From assembly GCA_902363625.1 (NCBI GenBank), contig CABJAS010000003.1:248001-312000 (forward strand): DNA of 64,000 bases. Direction: 5' to 3'. Positions 18,394 through 27,230 of this stretch are shown one piece after another. The first letter of the stretch is position 1; each line of letters opens with the position of its first letter. The translations under genes and the position numbers were made by a program. The notes below the pieces were generated by a model that saw nothing but the letters and a program-made list of their open reading frames with translations, had not been told where the DNA came from and ran no database searches. The DNA is from Clostridiaceae bacterium. Lineage in GTDB: Bacteria; Bacillota_I; Bacilli_A; Erysipelotrichales; Coprobacillaceae.

Positions 18394-18894
18394 ATGGAAA
18401 AATTAAATAAGAAGGCTATAGACTTCGTTGAGGATGTCATTTATCGCCATAAAGATGAAATGGGACCGGTAAAATTAATGCTTCATGAAATACAGCATGA
18501 GCTTGGATATATTCCATTCAAAGCAATGCAGATGATGAGTGATGCCTTAGATATTCCGGTATCGCAGATTTACGGCGTAGTCACTTTCTATGCACAGTTT
18601 ACAACCGAACCAAAAGGAGAACATGTTATTGGCGTATGCCTGGGAACTGCCTGCTATGTTAACGGTTCACAGACAATTTTAGATTTATTAGTAGAAATGA
18701 CGGGAGCACCTGTCAATGGAACAAGTGAAGATGGTGTCTTTTCGATCGATGCAACCCGTTGTGTCGGAGCCTGCGGCTTAGCTCCGGTAGTCAGTGTGGA
18801 TGGAGTAGTCTTTGGTTGTTCTAAGCAATTGGATGAACTAAAATACTTAGTCCTTTCTTATAAAAAAGGAGAGACTCCAGAGGCACAGGCATGA
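18394..18894 (+). CDS. hydC: Hydrogenase subunit HydC, NuoE-like [2Fe-2S] protein
   Basis: A 166-residue thioredoxin-like ferredoxin of the NuoE family. The [2Fe-2S] ligands are Cys82-x4-Cys87 and Cys123-x3-Cys127. The N-terminal helical part (KKAIDFVEDVIYRH...MLHEIQHELGYIP) matches NuoE. In trimeric hydrogenases it passes electrons between the NADH site in HydB and the catalytic subunit HydA. Start at 18394 follows AGAGGTG; the GTG at 18388 lies inside that site. It opens a 10-gene operon with 4-base overlap to the next gene. Confidence 0.88.
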   Translation: MEKLNKKAIDFVEDVIYRHKDEMGPVKLMLHEIQHELGYIPFKAMQMMSDALDIPVSQIYGVVTFYAQFTTEPKGEHVIGVCLGTACYVNGSQTILDLLVEMTGAPVNGTSEDGVFSIDATRCVGACGLAPVVSVDGVVFGCSKQLDELKYLVLSYKKGETPEAQA

Positions 18895-19253
18895 TTTTAA
18901 AAGATGTGATTAAAATTCTTGATGCAGATGTCATTTATTCAGATGATCCGGCAATTCTGGAAAAAGATTATATTGATGCTTTTGCCAGCGATTTGATGAG
19001 TGATGCACTAGCCTTGATATTAGATCATAATGAATCAACATTACTGATCACCGGTTTAGCAAATACACAGACTATCCGCACTGCCGAGATGCTGGATGTA
19101 TCTGTTATTGTCTATGTCCGTGGAAAGGTTCCCAGCGAGGAGCAAATCCAAACAGCAAAAATATCGGGCGTTACTCTTTTGAGTGTCAAGCATACGATGT
19201 TTCAAACATGCGGTTTGCTTTATGAAGCAGGACTAGGAAGATTAAATGATTAA
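18891..19253 (+). CDS. DRTGG domain protein (first copy)
   Basis: A 120-residue single-domain protein of the DRTGG type (PF07085): ALILDHNESTLLITGLANTQTI, AEMLDVSVIVYVRGK and a final TMFQTCGLLY. The domain is regulatory in larger proteins such as the N terminus of some phosphotransacetylases, and its ligand is not established. It overlaps hydC by four bases and the next HATPase gene by eight, so production is coupled. A second copy lies at 20833. Confidence 0.72.
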   Translation: MILKDVIKILDADVIYSDDPAILEKDYIDAFASDLMSDALALILDHNESTLLITGLANTQTIRTAEMLDVSVIVYVRGKVPSEEQIQTAKISGVTLLSVKHTMFQTCGLLYEAGLGRLND

Positions 19254-19656
19254 GCATTATGACGTCATGAAAGACGATTATGAAAATGCCGGAAAAGTAT
19301 CAAGTGACATCAAGCGAACACTTAAACAGTTAGGATTAGATACAAAAACATTAAGGAATGTGGCAATAGCGGCTTATGAAGCAGAGATCAATATGATCAT
19401 TCACAGTTTAGGAGGAGTCATTACTTTTGAACTGAGCGATGAGGGAGAAGTTATTTTATGCTTTGATGATATTGGTCCCGGTATTCCTAATTTAGATTTA
19501 GCTTTGCAGCCGGGCTGGTCAACTGCCTCAGCCAAAGCAAGAGAGCTTGGTTTTGGAGCCGGAATGGGATTAGTCAACATGAAACGTGTTGCCAATAATT
19601 TCCATATTGAATCCTCACCCCAAGGAACACATCTTAAAATGAGGTTTTCTTCGTGA
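19246..19656 (+). CDS. RsbT/RsbW-like ATP-binding protein (HATPase_c)
   Basis: A 136-residue GHKL ATPase domain. The N box is AAYEAEINMIIHS (Glu and Asn), the G1 box is CFDDIGPGIP, and the G2 region is ELGFGAGMGLVNMK. This is the serine kinase/anti-sigma-factor type rather than a full histidine kinase. In the hydrogenase operon it likely serves as a signalling switch with HsfB and the DRTGG proteins. Overlaps both neighbours. Confidence 0.78.
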   Translation: MIKHYDVMKDDYENAGKVSSDIKRTLKQLGLDTKTLRNVAIAAYEAEINMIIHSLGGVITFELSDEGEVILCFDDIGPGIPNLDLALQPGWSTASAKARELGFGAGMGLVNMKRVANNFHIESSPQGTHLKMRFSS

Positions 19657-20843
19657 AGCCGACAATCTGCTATACGCTTCCTTCGTGTAAAAACTGTTTA
19701 AAATGTATTCGCGCTTGTCCCACAGAAGCCATCACATTAAAAAACAACGAGATCAAAATCGATCAAAAGAAATGTATTGACTGTGACATGTGCATTGAAA
19801 GCTGCGATAGCCGCGGTCTTAAAATTACCAATGAGCATTTAACAGAAACTTTGTCACAGTATGATTATCGCGTTATTCTTGTTTCAACAAGTATTTTCTC
19901 AGATTTCAAGAATTTTGGTGAAGCCAAAAAAATGTTTAAGGCGATCGAACGCTTAGGATTTGATGAAGTCGTTCAATACAGTGATATTGAAGGGGCTTTA
20001 TATATGGAGTCCATGCACCAAATAGAAAACGAGAACAGTTTAAAAATTTCTTCATTCTGTCCGACAATCAATCGTCTGATTAAACAAAATTATCCTACTT
20101 TGGTGGATAATCTGCTGCCTTTCAACTATCCCGTTGAAGTCGCGGCAAAAAAAGTGCGTGACCGACTTTTGGATCACCATGGTAAAGTTGGGATTTATTC
20201 GTTATGCGAATGTGTCGGAAAAATGACTTTAGCGAAGCATCCCTATGACAATGAAGATTCCTTTATTGATCATGCAATGAGCGTATCGCATATTTTTCCA
20301 AAGATCAATCGCTTAAAAAATGAAGACGAAGCTGACTTGCAGATCAGTCAGGAAGGAATTCAAAGCGTAGTCAGTGATTTCTATCACTTTGCGCAGGGAA
20401 CTCGACCGGTTGTAAGCATCAGCGGCATTGACAATGTAAAAAAAGTGTTGGAGCTGGCAGAGTTTGGTCATATGGATGAAATTGGTCTGTTAGGTTTATT
20501 TGCCTGCTATAAAGGATGTATCGGCGGTTATTTCTTATGGTCGAATCCTTTTATCGGACGTTTAAACATTGATCAGATGGTTGGTCACTCTACCCATCAG
20601 CTTGCTTTGCTGGATAATGATGACTATTTTAAAGAACATGAGTTAATTGATGAAGAACATATTAGTATGAAAGAAAAGATGCAGCGTTTTAAAAAGATCA
20701 GTGAAGTGCTAAGCACACTTCCTCAGTTTGACTGCGGGGCTTGCGGTTTTCCAAACTGCCGCGCTCTTGCCGAACAAATTGTAGATAATGAAGCTGATGA
20801 TTCTTATTGTCGGGTAAAAAGGAGAGATGATCATGCTGATTAA
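19653..20843 (+). CDS. HsfB-like sensory [Fe] hydrogenase-related protein
   Basis: A 396-residue Fe-S protein starting at GTG. An N-terminal 2[4Fe-4S] ferredoxin domain (CKNCLKCIRACPT and CIDCDMCIESC) is followed by a hydrogenase-like module with altered signatures: SSFCPTINRLI for L1, YSLCECVGK for L2, and FACYKGCIGG for L3. The C terminus has a [4Fe-4S] motif DCGACGFPNC (PF04060 type). This layout matches HsfB sensory hydrogenases, but the PAS domain of long HsfB proteins is absent. It probably senses H2 or redox state rather than making H2. Confidence 0.75.
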   Translation: MKPTICYTLPSCKNCLKCIRACPTEAITLKNNEIKIDQKKCIDCDMCIESCDSRGLKITNEHLTETLSQYDYRVILVSTSIFSDFKNFGEAKKMFKAIERLGFDEVVQYSDIEGALYMESMHQIENENSLKISSFCPTINRLIKQNYPTLVDNLLPFNYPVEVAAKKVRDRLLDHHGKVGIYSLCECVGKMTLAKHPYDNEDSFIDHAMSVSHIFPKINRLKNEDEADLQISQEGIQSVVSDFYHFAQGTRPVVSISGIDNVKKVLELAEFGHMDEIGLLGLFACYKGCIGGYFLWSNPFIGRLNIDQMVGHSTHQLALLDNDDYFKEHELIDEEHISMKEKMQRFKKISEVLSTLPQFDCGACGFPNCRALAEQIVDNEADDSYCRVKRRDDHAD

Positions 20844-21162
20844 AGATTTAAATCAACTTGAAGATATAAAAATGATCCATGCTGGCGATCAGGATAAAAA
20901 AATAGAAGGAGCCTACATTGGTGACTTATTAAGCATTGTGATGAGCAAAGCCGAAGAGAATCAGCTTTGGCTGACTGTTCAGGCGCATCTAAACGCTCTT
21001 GCCGTGGCAACACTTGTTGATATGGCAGGGATTCTGTTTGTCGAAGGAACCCAAGTGGACGACGCTACTTTAAAAAGAGCCGAAGAATTGAATATTCCGC
21101 TATATACAACAAATCTTTCTGCTTATGAAGCAGTAAAAAAATTAATCGCTTTAGGTATTTAA
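20833..21162 (+). CDS. DRTGG domain protein (second copy)
   Basis: A 109-residue DRTGG-like protein related to the one at 18891: IVMSKAEENQLWLTVQAHLN and VDMAGILFVEGTQVDD correspond to the same core. Two ATGs are possible; the one at 20833 sits eight bases after GGAG, the one at 20827 only two, so 20833 is preferred. It overlaps the HsfB-like gene and is one base from the PHP gene. Confidence 0.68.
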   Translation: MLIKDLNQLEDIKMIHAGDQDKKIEGAYIGDLLSIVMSKAEENQLWLTVQAHLNALAVATLVDMAGILFVEGTQVDDATLKRAEELNIPLYTTNLSAYEAVKKLIALGI

Positions 21163-21163
21163 A

Positions 21164-21847
21164 ATGTTTTACGATTTGCATATCCATTCGGCTTTATCGC
21201 CTTGCGGAGATGACTCCATGACCATTAATAATATTATTAACATGGCGATGATCAAAGAATTGGATTTAATCGCTATTACAGATCACAATTCACTAAAACA
21301 GCAGACCTATCTAAAACAAATTAGTCATGATAAAGTGCAGATCATCTACGGAGTTGAATTGCAGACACGAGAAGAAATTCATGTACTGGGATATTTCAGA
21401 GAAGAAAATAGACTTCCTGACATGCAGAAATGGATCGATCAGCATTTGCAAGTAATCTTAAACAAGCCTGAGTTTTTTGGCAATCAACTAATTTTCAATC
21501 AAAATGATGAAGTGATTAGTCATGAAGAACGCCTGCTGCTTTCTTCACTTGACACGTCACTTGAAGAGACAGTTGACGCCATTCATCAGCATCACGGCAT
21601 TGTTGTTTTAGCTCATGTTTTAGATAAACGTTACAGTGTCTTTGAAAATCTAGGGTTTATTCCTCCTGATTTAGAGATCGAAGGAATTGAAGTCAAAAGC
21701 GATGAACAGATAGACATCGTAAAAAAAAGAACACCTTATCTAAAGAACATTCCTTTTTTTAGAAACAGTGATGCTCATCAGCTGATTGATATCAGTGAAC
21801 CTATTCACTCAATGACACAGACTCAATTTGAAGAATTATGGAGATAA
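21164..21847 (+). CDS. PHP domain metal-dependent phosphoesterase
   Basis: A 227-residue PHP domain protein. Metal-binding motifs are visible: DLHIHSALSPCGD near the N terminus, ITDHNS, YGVELQTREEIHVLG, VVLAHV, and NSDAH near residue 205. Such enzymes hydrolyse nucleotides or phosphoesters (for example 3',5'-nucleoside bisphosphate). Its presence inside the hydrogenase operon matches operons in Clostridia and suggests a signalling role, but no substrate can be named. Confidence 0.8.
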   Translation: MFYDLHIHSALSPCGDDSMTINNIINMAMIKELDLIAITDHNSLKQQTYLKQISHDKVQIIYGVELQTREEIHVLGYFREENRLPDMQKWIDQHLQVILNKPEFFGNQLIFNQNDEVISHEERLLLSSLDTSLEETVDAIHQHHGIVVLAHVLDKRYSVFENLGFIPPDLEIEGIEVKSDEQIDIVKKRTPYLKNIPFFRNSDAHQLIDISEPIHSMTQTQFEELWR

Positions 21848-21850
21848 ATT

Positions 21851-22384
21851 ATGCCTGATATTGCTATGCATTTATTAGATATTGTATATAACTCGATCCG
21901 CGCTTTAGCAAAACAAATCATGATCAGCATTCACGACAGTGAAAAAGAAAACATCATTGAGATCATTGTTGAAGACGATGGGTGCGGTATGAATGAGGAA
22001 ACTATCCAGCATGTGATGGATCCCTTCTTTACTACCCGTACTACCCGAAAAGTCGGATTGGGGGTACCCCTTTTTAAAGAAGGAGTATTAGCGACAGGAG
22101 GAACTTTCGACATTTGCTCAACTGTTAATAAGGGAACAACGATTAAAGGGTGCTACGTTAAACAGCATTGGGATACTCCGCCACTAGGAGATCTTGCGGA
22201 GACCTTAGCAACATTGATTCAAGCAGATGATCAGATTGATTATTTGTTTACTTATACAAGCGATACACATCAATTTTGTTTAGATACAAAAGAAATAAAA
22301 GCTATCTTGGATGGTGTCAAAATAAATGAGCCGGAAATTATACTATGGCTTAAAGACTATATAAAGGAGGGACTCAGCCAATGA
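21851..22384 (+). CDS. HATPase domain protein, histidine-kinase-like
   Basis: A 177-residue GHKL ATPase: N box LLDIVYNSIRALAKQ, G1 box VEDDGCGMNEE, PFFTTRTTRKVGLGVPLFKEG as ATP lid and G2. No phospho-accepting His dimerisation domain is present. It is therefore a free-standing ATP-binding domain that may phosphorylate or regulate a partner in the operon. Its stop forms an ATGA overlap with hydD. Confidence 0.77.
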   Translation: MPDIAMHLLDIVYNSIRALAKQIMISIHDSEKENIIEIIVEDDGCGMNEETIQHVMDPFFTTRTTRKVGLGVPLFKEGVLATGGTFDICSTVNKGTTIKGCYVKQHWDTPPLGDLAETLATLIQADDQIDYLFTYTSDTHQFCLDTKEIKAILDGVKINEPEIILWLKDYIKEGLSQ

Positions 22385-22749
22385 AGTCATTAAAAGATTT
22401 AGAAAAAATGAGAGAACAAGCTAAAAAGAAAATGGCAATGCGTTCTGATGATGAAAATCAGTATCGTGTTGTTGTTGGAATGGCAACCTGCGGAATTGCC
22501 GCAGGAGCAAGACCCGTATTGAATAAATTAGTTGAAGAAGTTGCACAGCATCATTTACCGGTAACGGTTACTCAGACAGGATGTATTGGAATGTGTACGC
22601 TAGAGCCAATTGTCGAAGTGTTTGATAAAGAAGGAAATAAAACAACCTATGTCTTAATGGATGCAGAAAAAGCGGCAGAGGTTGTAACCCGCCATTTAAT
22701 CGAGGGACAAGTTGTAACGGAATATACCGTTGGAAAGTATAAGCAATAG
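22381..22749 (+). CDS. hydD: Hydrogenase subunit HydD-like, [2Fe-2S] thioredoxin-like ferredoxin
   Basis: A 122-residue ferredoxin with a thioredoxin-like fold: ATCGIAAGA (Cys37) and TQTGCIGMCTLEPI (Cys68, Cys72). It resembles the small HydD protein found beside HydB in multi-subunit [FeFe] hydrogenases and the N-terminal part of HydB. It has a strong AAAGGAGGG site and a 4-base overlap with the preceding gene. It is likely an electron carrier or an assembly partner. Confidence 0.78.
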   Translation: MKSLKDLEKMREQAKKKMAMRSDDENQYRVVVGMATCGIAAGARPVLNKLVEEVAQHHLPVTVTQTGCIGMCTLEPIVEVFDKEGNKTTYVLMDAEKAAEVVTRHLIEGQVVTEYTVGKYKQ

Positions 22750-22762
22750 GGGAGGACGAAAC

Positions 22763-24556
22763 ATGGAAAGAATTCAAGTCATGGTCTGTGCCGGTACAGG
22801 ATGTACGATCGGGAATTCCGGGGAATTGATCGAGCTATTTAAAGAAGAAATCCACAGTATCGGTTTGCAGGATGAAGTTTCCGTTTTAAAGACAGGATGC
22901 TTAGGTCTGTGTGGTTTTGGACCAAATATCTGTATTTATCCGGATAATATCATTTATAAATCAGTAAAGCCGGAAGACGTTAAGGAAATTGTCATGGAAC
23001 ATTTCTATAAAGGACGTCCGGTTACACGATTAATGCTTAATGAAAGTGATGAAGTCAGCAAAGAAATTTTGGATATCAATCACACTAAATTCTATGAAAA
23101 GCAAAAAAGAATCGCTTTGCATAATTGTGGTGTCATCGATCCTGAAAATGTTGAAGAATACATTGGTAAAGACGGCTATGCCGCTTTAGGAAAAGCTTTG
23201 ACTGAAATGAGTCCGCAAGAAGTTGTGGATGAAATCAAAGCCAGCGGTCTGCGCGGACGCGGAGGCGGTGGTTTCCCTACCGGTGTGAAATGGCAGGCTG
23301 CATTAAATCAGCCGGGTGATGAAAAATATGTTATTTGTAATGCTGATGAAGGGGATCCAGGGGCTTTCATGGATCGTTCTATTTTGGAAGGAAATCCTCA
23401 CAGTATTTTAGAAGCAATGGCCATTGCCGGCTACGCGATCGGCGCTCATCATGGATATATTTATATTCGTGCCGAATATCCGATTGCTGTTGAACGTCTG
23501 GAAACTGCGATTTCACAAGCAAAAGAATTAGGATTGCTAGGAGATAATATTTTTGGTACCGGATTTGATTTTGATCTGGAAATTCGTTTAGGAGCCGGAG
23601 CCTTTGTCTGCGGTGAAGAAACAGCCTTAATTCAATCGATTCAAGGAGAACGAGGAATGCCAATCCCTAAACCGCCATTTCCTGCTGAACGTGGTGTTTG
23701 GGGTAAACCTACCATCATAAACAACGTAGAAACTTATGCTAATCTTACTCAAATCATATTGAACGGGGCTGACTGGTTTAAATCGATCGGTACAGAAACC
23801 TCTCCGGGAACAAAAGTGTTCGCACTTGGTGGAAAGATTACCAATACCGGATTAGTCGAAGTACCTATGGGAACAACGTTAAGAGAAATTATTTATGAAA
23901 TCGGCGGCGGATGTCCTAACCGTAAAGAATTTAAAGCAGTTCAGACCGGTGGACCAAGCGGAGGCTGCTTAACCGAAGAACAATTAGATACACCGATTGG
24001 TTTTGATGAGCTCATTAAATTAGGTTCTATGATGGGATCTGGAGGAATGATCGTTCTTGATGAAGATAACTGTATGGTAGATGTCGCTCGTTTCTATATG
24101 GATTTCATTGTTGATGAATCATGCGGTAAATGTACGCCTTGCCGTGTCGGAACGAAACGTTTGTTGGAAATCTTAGAAAAAATCTGCAACGGTGAAGGAA
24201 CTCTGGATTTACTAGATGAACTGGAAACCTTGTCTCATACAATTAAAGATACGGCATTATGTGGTTTAGGACAATCTGCCCCTAACCCGGTCTTATCTAC
24301 TTTAGAACATTTTAAAGATGAATATATTGCCCATGTGGTGGATAAAAAATGTCCTGCCGGAATCTGTAAAGCTTTATTGGAATATAAAGTTAATCCGGAA
24401 AAATGCAGAAAATGCGGATTATGTGCGCGTCAATGTCCGGTTAGTGCTATCAGTGGTGCCGTGGGTAAAGAAACATATCATATCGATATGGAAAAATGTA
24501 TCAAGTGCGGTAACTGTATCAAAGCTTGTCACTTTGAAGCTATAGAAAGAAAGTAG
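22763..24556 (+). CDS. hydB: Hydrogenase subunit HydB, NuoF-like (NADH and FMN binding)
   Basis: A 597-residue flavoprotein. The N terminus has a [2Fe-2S] domain (Cys9, Cys14, Cys46, Cys50). The NuoF core follows, with GRGGGGFPTGVKW for NADH and FMN, then ESCGKCTPCRVG for the N3-type [4Fe-4S] cluster. The C terminus carries a 2[4Fe-4S] ferredoxin (CRKCGLCARQCP and CIKCGNCIKAC). In electron-bifurcating HydABC complexes it couples NADH and ferredoxin to H2. Start at 22763 follows GGGGAGG. Confidence 0.9.
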   Translation: MERIQVMVCAGTGCTIGNSGELIELFKEEIHSIGLQDEVSVLKTGCLGLCGFGPNICIYPDNIIYKSVKPEDVKEIVMEHFYKGRPVTRLMLNESDEVSKEILDINHTKFYEKQKRIALHNCGVIDPENVEEYIGKDGYAALGKALTEMSPQEVVDEIKASGLRGRGGGGFPTGVKWQAALNQPGDEKYVICNADEGDPGAFMDRSILEGNPHSILEAMAIAGYAIGAHHGYIYIRAEYPIAVERLETAISQAKELGLLGDNIFGTGFDFDLEIRLGAGAFVCGEETALIQSIQGERGMPIPKPPFPAERGVWGKPTIINNVETYANLTQIILNGADWFKSIGTETSPGTKVFALGGKITNTGLVEVPMGTTLREIIYEIGGGCPNRKEFKAVQTGGPSGGCLTEEQLDTPIGFDELIKLGSMMGSGGMIVLDEDNCMVDVARFYMDFIVDESCGKCTPCRVGTKRLLEILEKICNGEGTLDLLDELETLSHTIKDTALCGLGQSAPNPVLSTLEHFKDEYIAHVVDKKCPAGICKALLEYKVNPEKCRKCGLCARQCPVSAISGAVGKETYHIDMEKCIKCGNCIKACHFEAIERK

Positions 24557-24568
24557 GAGATGAGAATA

Positions 24569-26326
24569 ATGGGAAAAATAAAACTAACAATCAATAATCG
24601 CGTAGTTGAAGCCGAAGATGGTCAGACTGTTTTAGAAGTTGCTAGAGAAAATGGTATTCACATCCCTACTCTTTGCTACTTAAAGGATTTGACCGGAACC
24701 GGAGCCTGCCGTGTATGTCAGGTAGAAATCGAAGGCGCTCGTACCTTATGTGCAGCCTGTGTTTATCCGGTAAGAGAAGGACTTGTTGTAAAAACACATT
24801 CTGTTCGTGCTTTAGAAGCAAGAAAAAATGTGGTAGAATTAATCGTATCTAATCACTCTAAAGACTGCTTATCTTGTATTCGCAACACGAACTGTGAATT
24901 GCAGCGCTTATGTCAGGAATTAGGGGTGCGTGAAGATGCATATGCAGGAAATAAAACACCGTCTACTTTTGATGAAGTGTCACCGGGAATTGTCCGTGAT
25001 ACATCAAAATGTGTCTTATGTGGACGCTGTGTTGCAGCCTGCAAAAAAATTCAGGGATTAGGTATTCTTGGATTTATGGATCGTGGTTTTAAAACAAAAG
25101 TTGGTCCTGTTTATGATCGCAGCTTCAATGATGTCAACTGTATGCAGTGCGGTCAGTGTATCAATGTATGTCCGGTTGGGGCACTTCATGAAAAAGAAGA
25201 AATTCATGATGTGATCAACGCCATCAATGATCCGCATAAACATGTAATTGTTCAGACAGCGCCGGCTGTACGTGCCAGCCTTGGAGAAGAATTTGGCATG
25301 CCGATTGGTACACGTGTTACTGGTAAAATGGTGGCAGCTTTAAAAATGATGGGATTTGACCGTGTTTATGATACCAACTTTGCAGCTGATTTAACGATCA
25401 TGGAAGAAGGCTATGAATTCATTCATCGGGTAAAAGAAGCAGGTGTTCTGCCAATGATTACTTCTTGTTCACCGGGATGGGTTAACTATGTGGAAACTCA
25501 GTATCCGGAAATCTTAGATCATTTATCAAGCTGTAAATCTCCACATATGATGTTTGGTGCCATGGCAAAATCTTATTACGCTAAACAGCAGCGCTTAGAT
25601 CCAAAAGATATCTATGTTGTCAGTGTTATGCCTTGTGTCGCTAAAAAAGGTGAAAAAGAACGTGAACAAATGATTAACGGCGGAATCAAAGATGTAGATG
25701 CTGTTATCACAACCCGCGAACTTGGTAAGATGATTAAAATGTTCGGTATTAACTTCAAAGATTTAGCCGATGAGCAATTCGATCAAGATTTCTTTGGTGA
25801 ATACAGTGGTGCCGGAGTTATCTTTGGTGCCAGCGGAGGCGTTATGGAAGCCGCATTGAGAACCGTTGCCGATGTTTTAACAGATCAGGATATTGAAGAG
25901 ATCGAGTATCAGCAAGTACGTGGTATCGAAGGACTTAAAGAAGCTACTCTAACGATCGGTGATTTAGAAGTAAAAGTCGCTGTTGCTCAATCCATGAGCG
26001 TTGCTCGTCCGCTGTTAGAAGAAATCAAAAAAGGAACATCACCTTATCATTTTATTGAAATCATGGGATGTCCTGGCGGATGCGTCAATGGCGGAGGACA
26101 GTCTTATATCAATGCGTTAGTACGAAACAGCGGTTTCAACTATAAATTGGCACGTGCCAAAGTCCTTTACGAAGAAGATGAATCACTGCCAGTAAGAAAA
26201 TCACATAAAAATAAACAGATTCAAGAATTATATAATAATTTCTTAGGAGCTCCAAATTCACACTTAGCTCATGAATTATTACACACCACTTACAGTAAGA
26301 GGGAGAAATATCCGGATAAGGATTAA
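24569..26326 (+). CDS. hydA: [FeFe] hydrogenase catalytic subunit HydA
   Basis: A 585-residue cytoplasmic [FeFe] hydrogenase, probably the group A3 trimeric type. Order of domains: [2Fe-2S] (Cys36, 47, 50, 64), the His/Cys [4Fe-4S] site (HSKDCLSC), 2[4Fe-4S] (CVLCGRCVAAC and CMQCGQCINVC), then the H-cluster domain with L1 TSCSPGW (298-304), L2 MPCVAKKGE (354-362) and L3 EIMGCPGGCVNGGG (497-510). The extra C-terminal [2Fe-2S] domain of some relatives is absent. Start at 24569 is nine bases after GGAG. L1 has Ser where TSCCPxW has a second Cys. Confidence 0.92.
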   Translation: MGKIKLTINNRVVEAEDGQTVLEVARENGIHIPTLCYLKDLTGTGACRVCQVEIEGARTLCAACVYPVREGLVVKTHSVRALEARKNVVELIVSNHSKDCLSCIRNTNCELQRLCQELGVREDAYAGNKTPSTFDEVSPGIVRDTSKCVLCGRCVAACKKIQGLGILGFMDRGFKTKVGPVYDRSFNDVNCMQCGQCINVCPVGALHEKEEIHDVINAINDPHKHVIVQTAPAVRASLGEEFGMPIGTRVTGKMVAALKMMGFDRVYDTNFAADLTIMEEGYEFIHRVKEAGVLPMITSCSPGWVNYVETQYPEILDHLSSCKSPHMMFGAMAKSYYAKQQRLDPKDIYVVSVMPCVAKKGEKEREQMINGGIKDVDAVITTRELGKMIKMFGINFKDLADEQFDQDFFGEYSGAGVIFGASGGVMEAALRTVADVLTDQDIEEIEYQQVRGIEGLKEATLTIGDLEVKVAVAQSMSVARPLLEEIKKGTSPYHFIEIMGCPGGCVNGGGQSYINALVRNSGFNYKLARAKVLYEEDESLPVRKSHKNKQIQELYNNFLGAPNSHLAHELLHTTYSKREKYPDKD

Positions 26327-26339
26327 CGGGGGAAGTCGT

Positions 26340-27230
26340 ATGAAGTTTATTAAATATCTATTATGTTGTACACTTTTATTAATAGGAGGATGCAGCAGCA
26401 GTCCAAAAACTGAAAATAAAAAGTTAAATATCCTTTGTCCTAGTGGTGCGCCGTCATTGGCGCTCACTAGCATTTATGGAGATCATAATGTCACTATCGT
26501 AGAAGGAACAGATCTTTTGATTGCTGAGCTTTCTAAAAAGGACAGTGAATACGATCTCATCGTCGCACCAATCAATCTTGGCGGAAAATTGATTGCCACT
26601 AATCAAACTGATTATCGTTTAGACAGTATCATTACCTGGGGAAACCTTTATTTAGTCGGAACCAGTCAAGAAGCATTGAACGAACAAGGTGAGATCGCTT
26701 TATTTGGTCAGGGTGCCGTACCGGAAAAAATCTATAACGCCGCTAATGTTGATACCACTCTAACAGCTAATTACTATAATGCCGGAAATTATGTGCAGGC
26801 GCAGCTATTAAGCGGTCAAAATAAAGTAGGACTGCTCGCCGAACCATTAGCTACCGCAACTATCGCCAAAGCAAAAAGTGAGGGCATTGAACTGCAAGTA
26901 TTAATGGATCTTCAGCAGGCTTACGCAGATGCTAAAGGAACAGAATATGGATATCCGCAAGCCGCTATTTTTGCTAAAGACAGTAAAACGGTCGAAGAAG
27001 TCACTAAAAAGATTCAGGAATATTGTGACGGTGGTTTCAGTGGCATTGATGGTTATTTAGACACCATCGGTGTAGATACATTAAAATTACCTAGTAAAGA
27101 AATTACTTTAAAATCATTAGACAAACAAAACATTAAATATAAGAAAGCAAAAGAAGTTACAAACGATATCACAACTTTCTTAAAAGAATTTAATATTGAT
27201 TTTGATAACAGCATGTTATTGAATGAATAA
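26340..27230 (+). CDS. ABC transporter substrate-binding lipoprotein
   Basis: A 296-residue lipoprotein. The signal peptide ends in LLLIGGC, a typical lipobox with Cys after residue 18, followed by a Ser-rich linker. The mature part has the features of NitT/TauT/ThiY-like binding proteins (LNILCPSGAPSLAL, a central LVGTSQEALNEQG). It begins 13 bases after hydA behind GGGGGAA, so it is transcribed with the hydrogenase. It overlaps the permease gene by eight bases. Ligand unknown. Confidence 0.78.
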   Translation: MKFIKYLLCCTLLLIGGCSSSPKTENKKLNILCPSGAPSLALTSIYGDHNVTIVEGTDLLIAELSKKDSEYDLIVAPINLGGKLIATNQTDYRLDSIITWGNLYLVGTSQEALNEQGEIALFGQGAVPEKIYNAANVDTTLTANYYNAGNYVQAQLLSGQNKVGLLAEPLATATIAKAKSEGIELQVLMDLQQAYADAKGTEYGYPQAAIFAKDSKTVEEVTKKIQEYCDGGFSGIDGYLDTIGVDTLKLPSKEITLKSLDKQNIKYKKAKEVTNDITTFLKEFNIDFDNSMLLNE

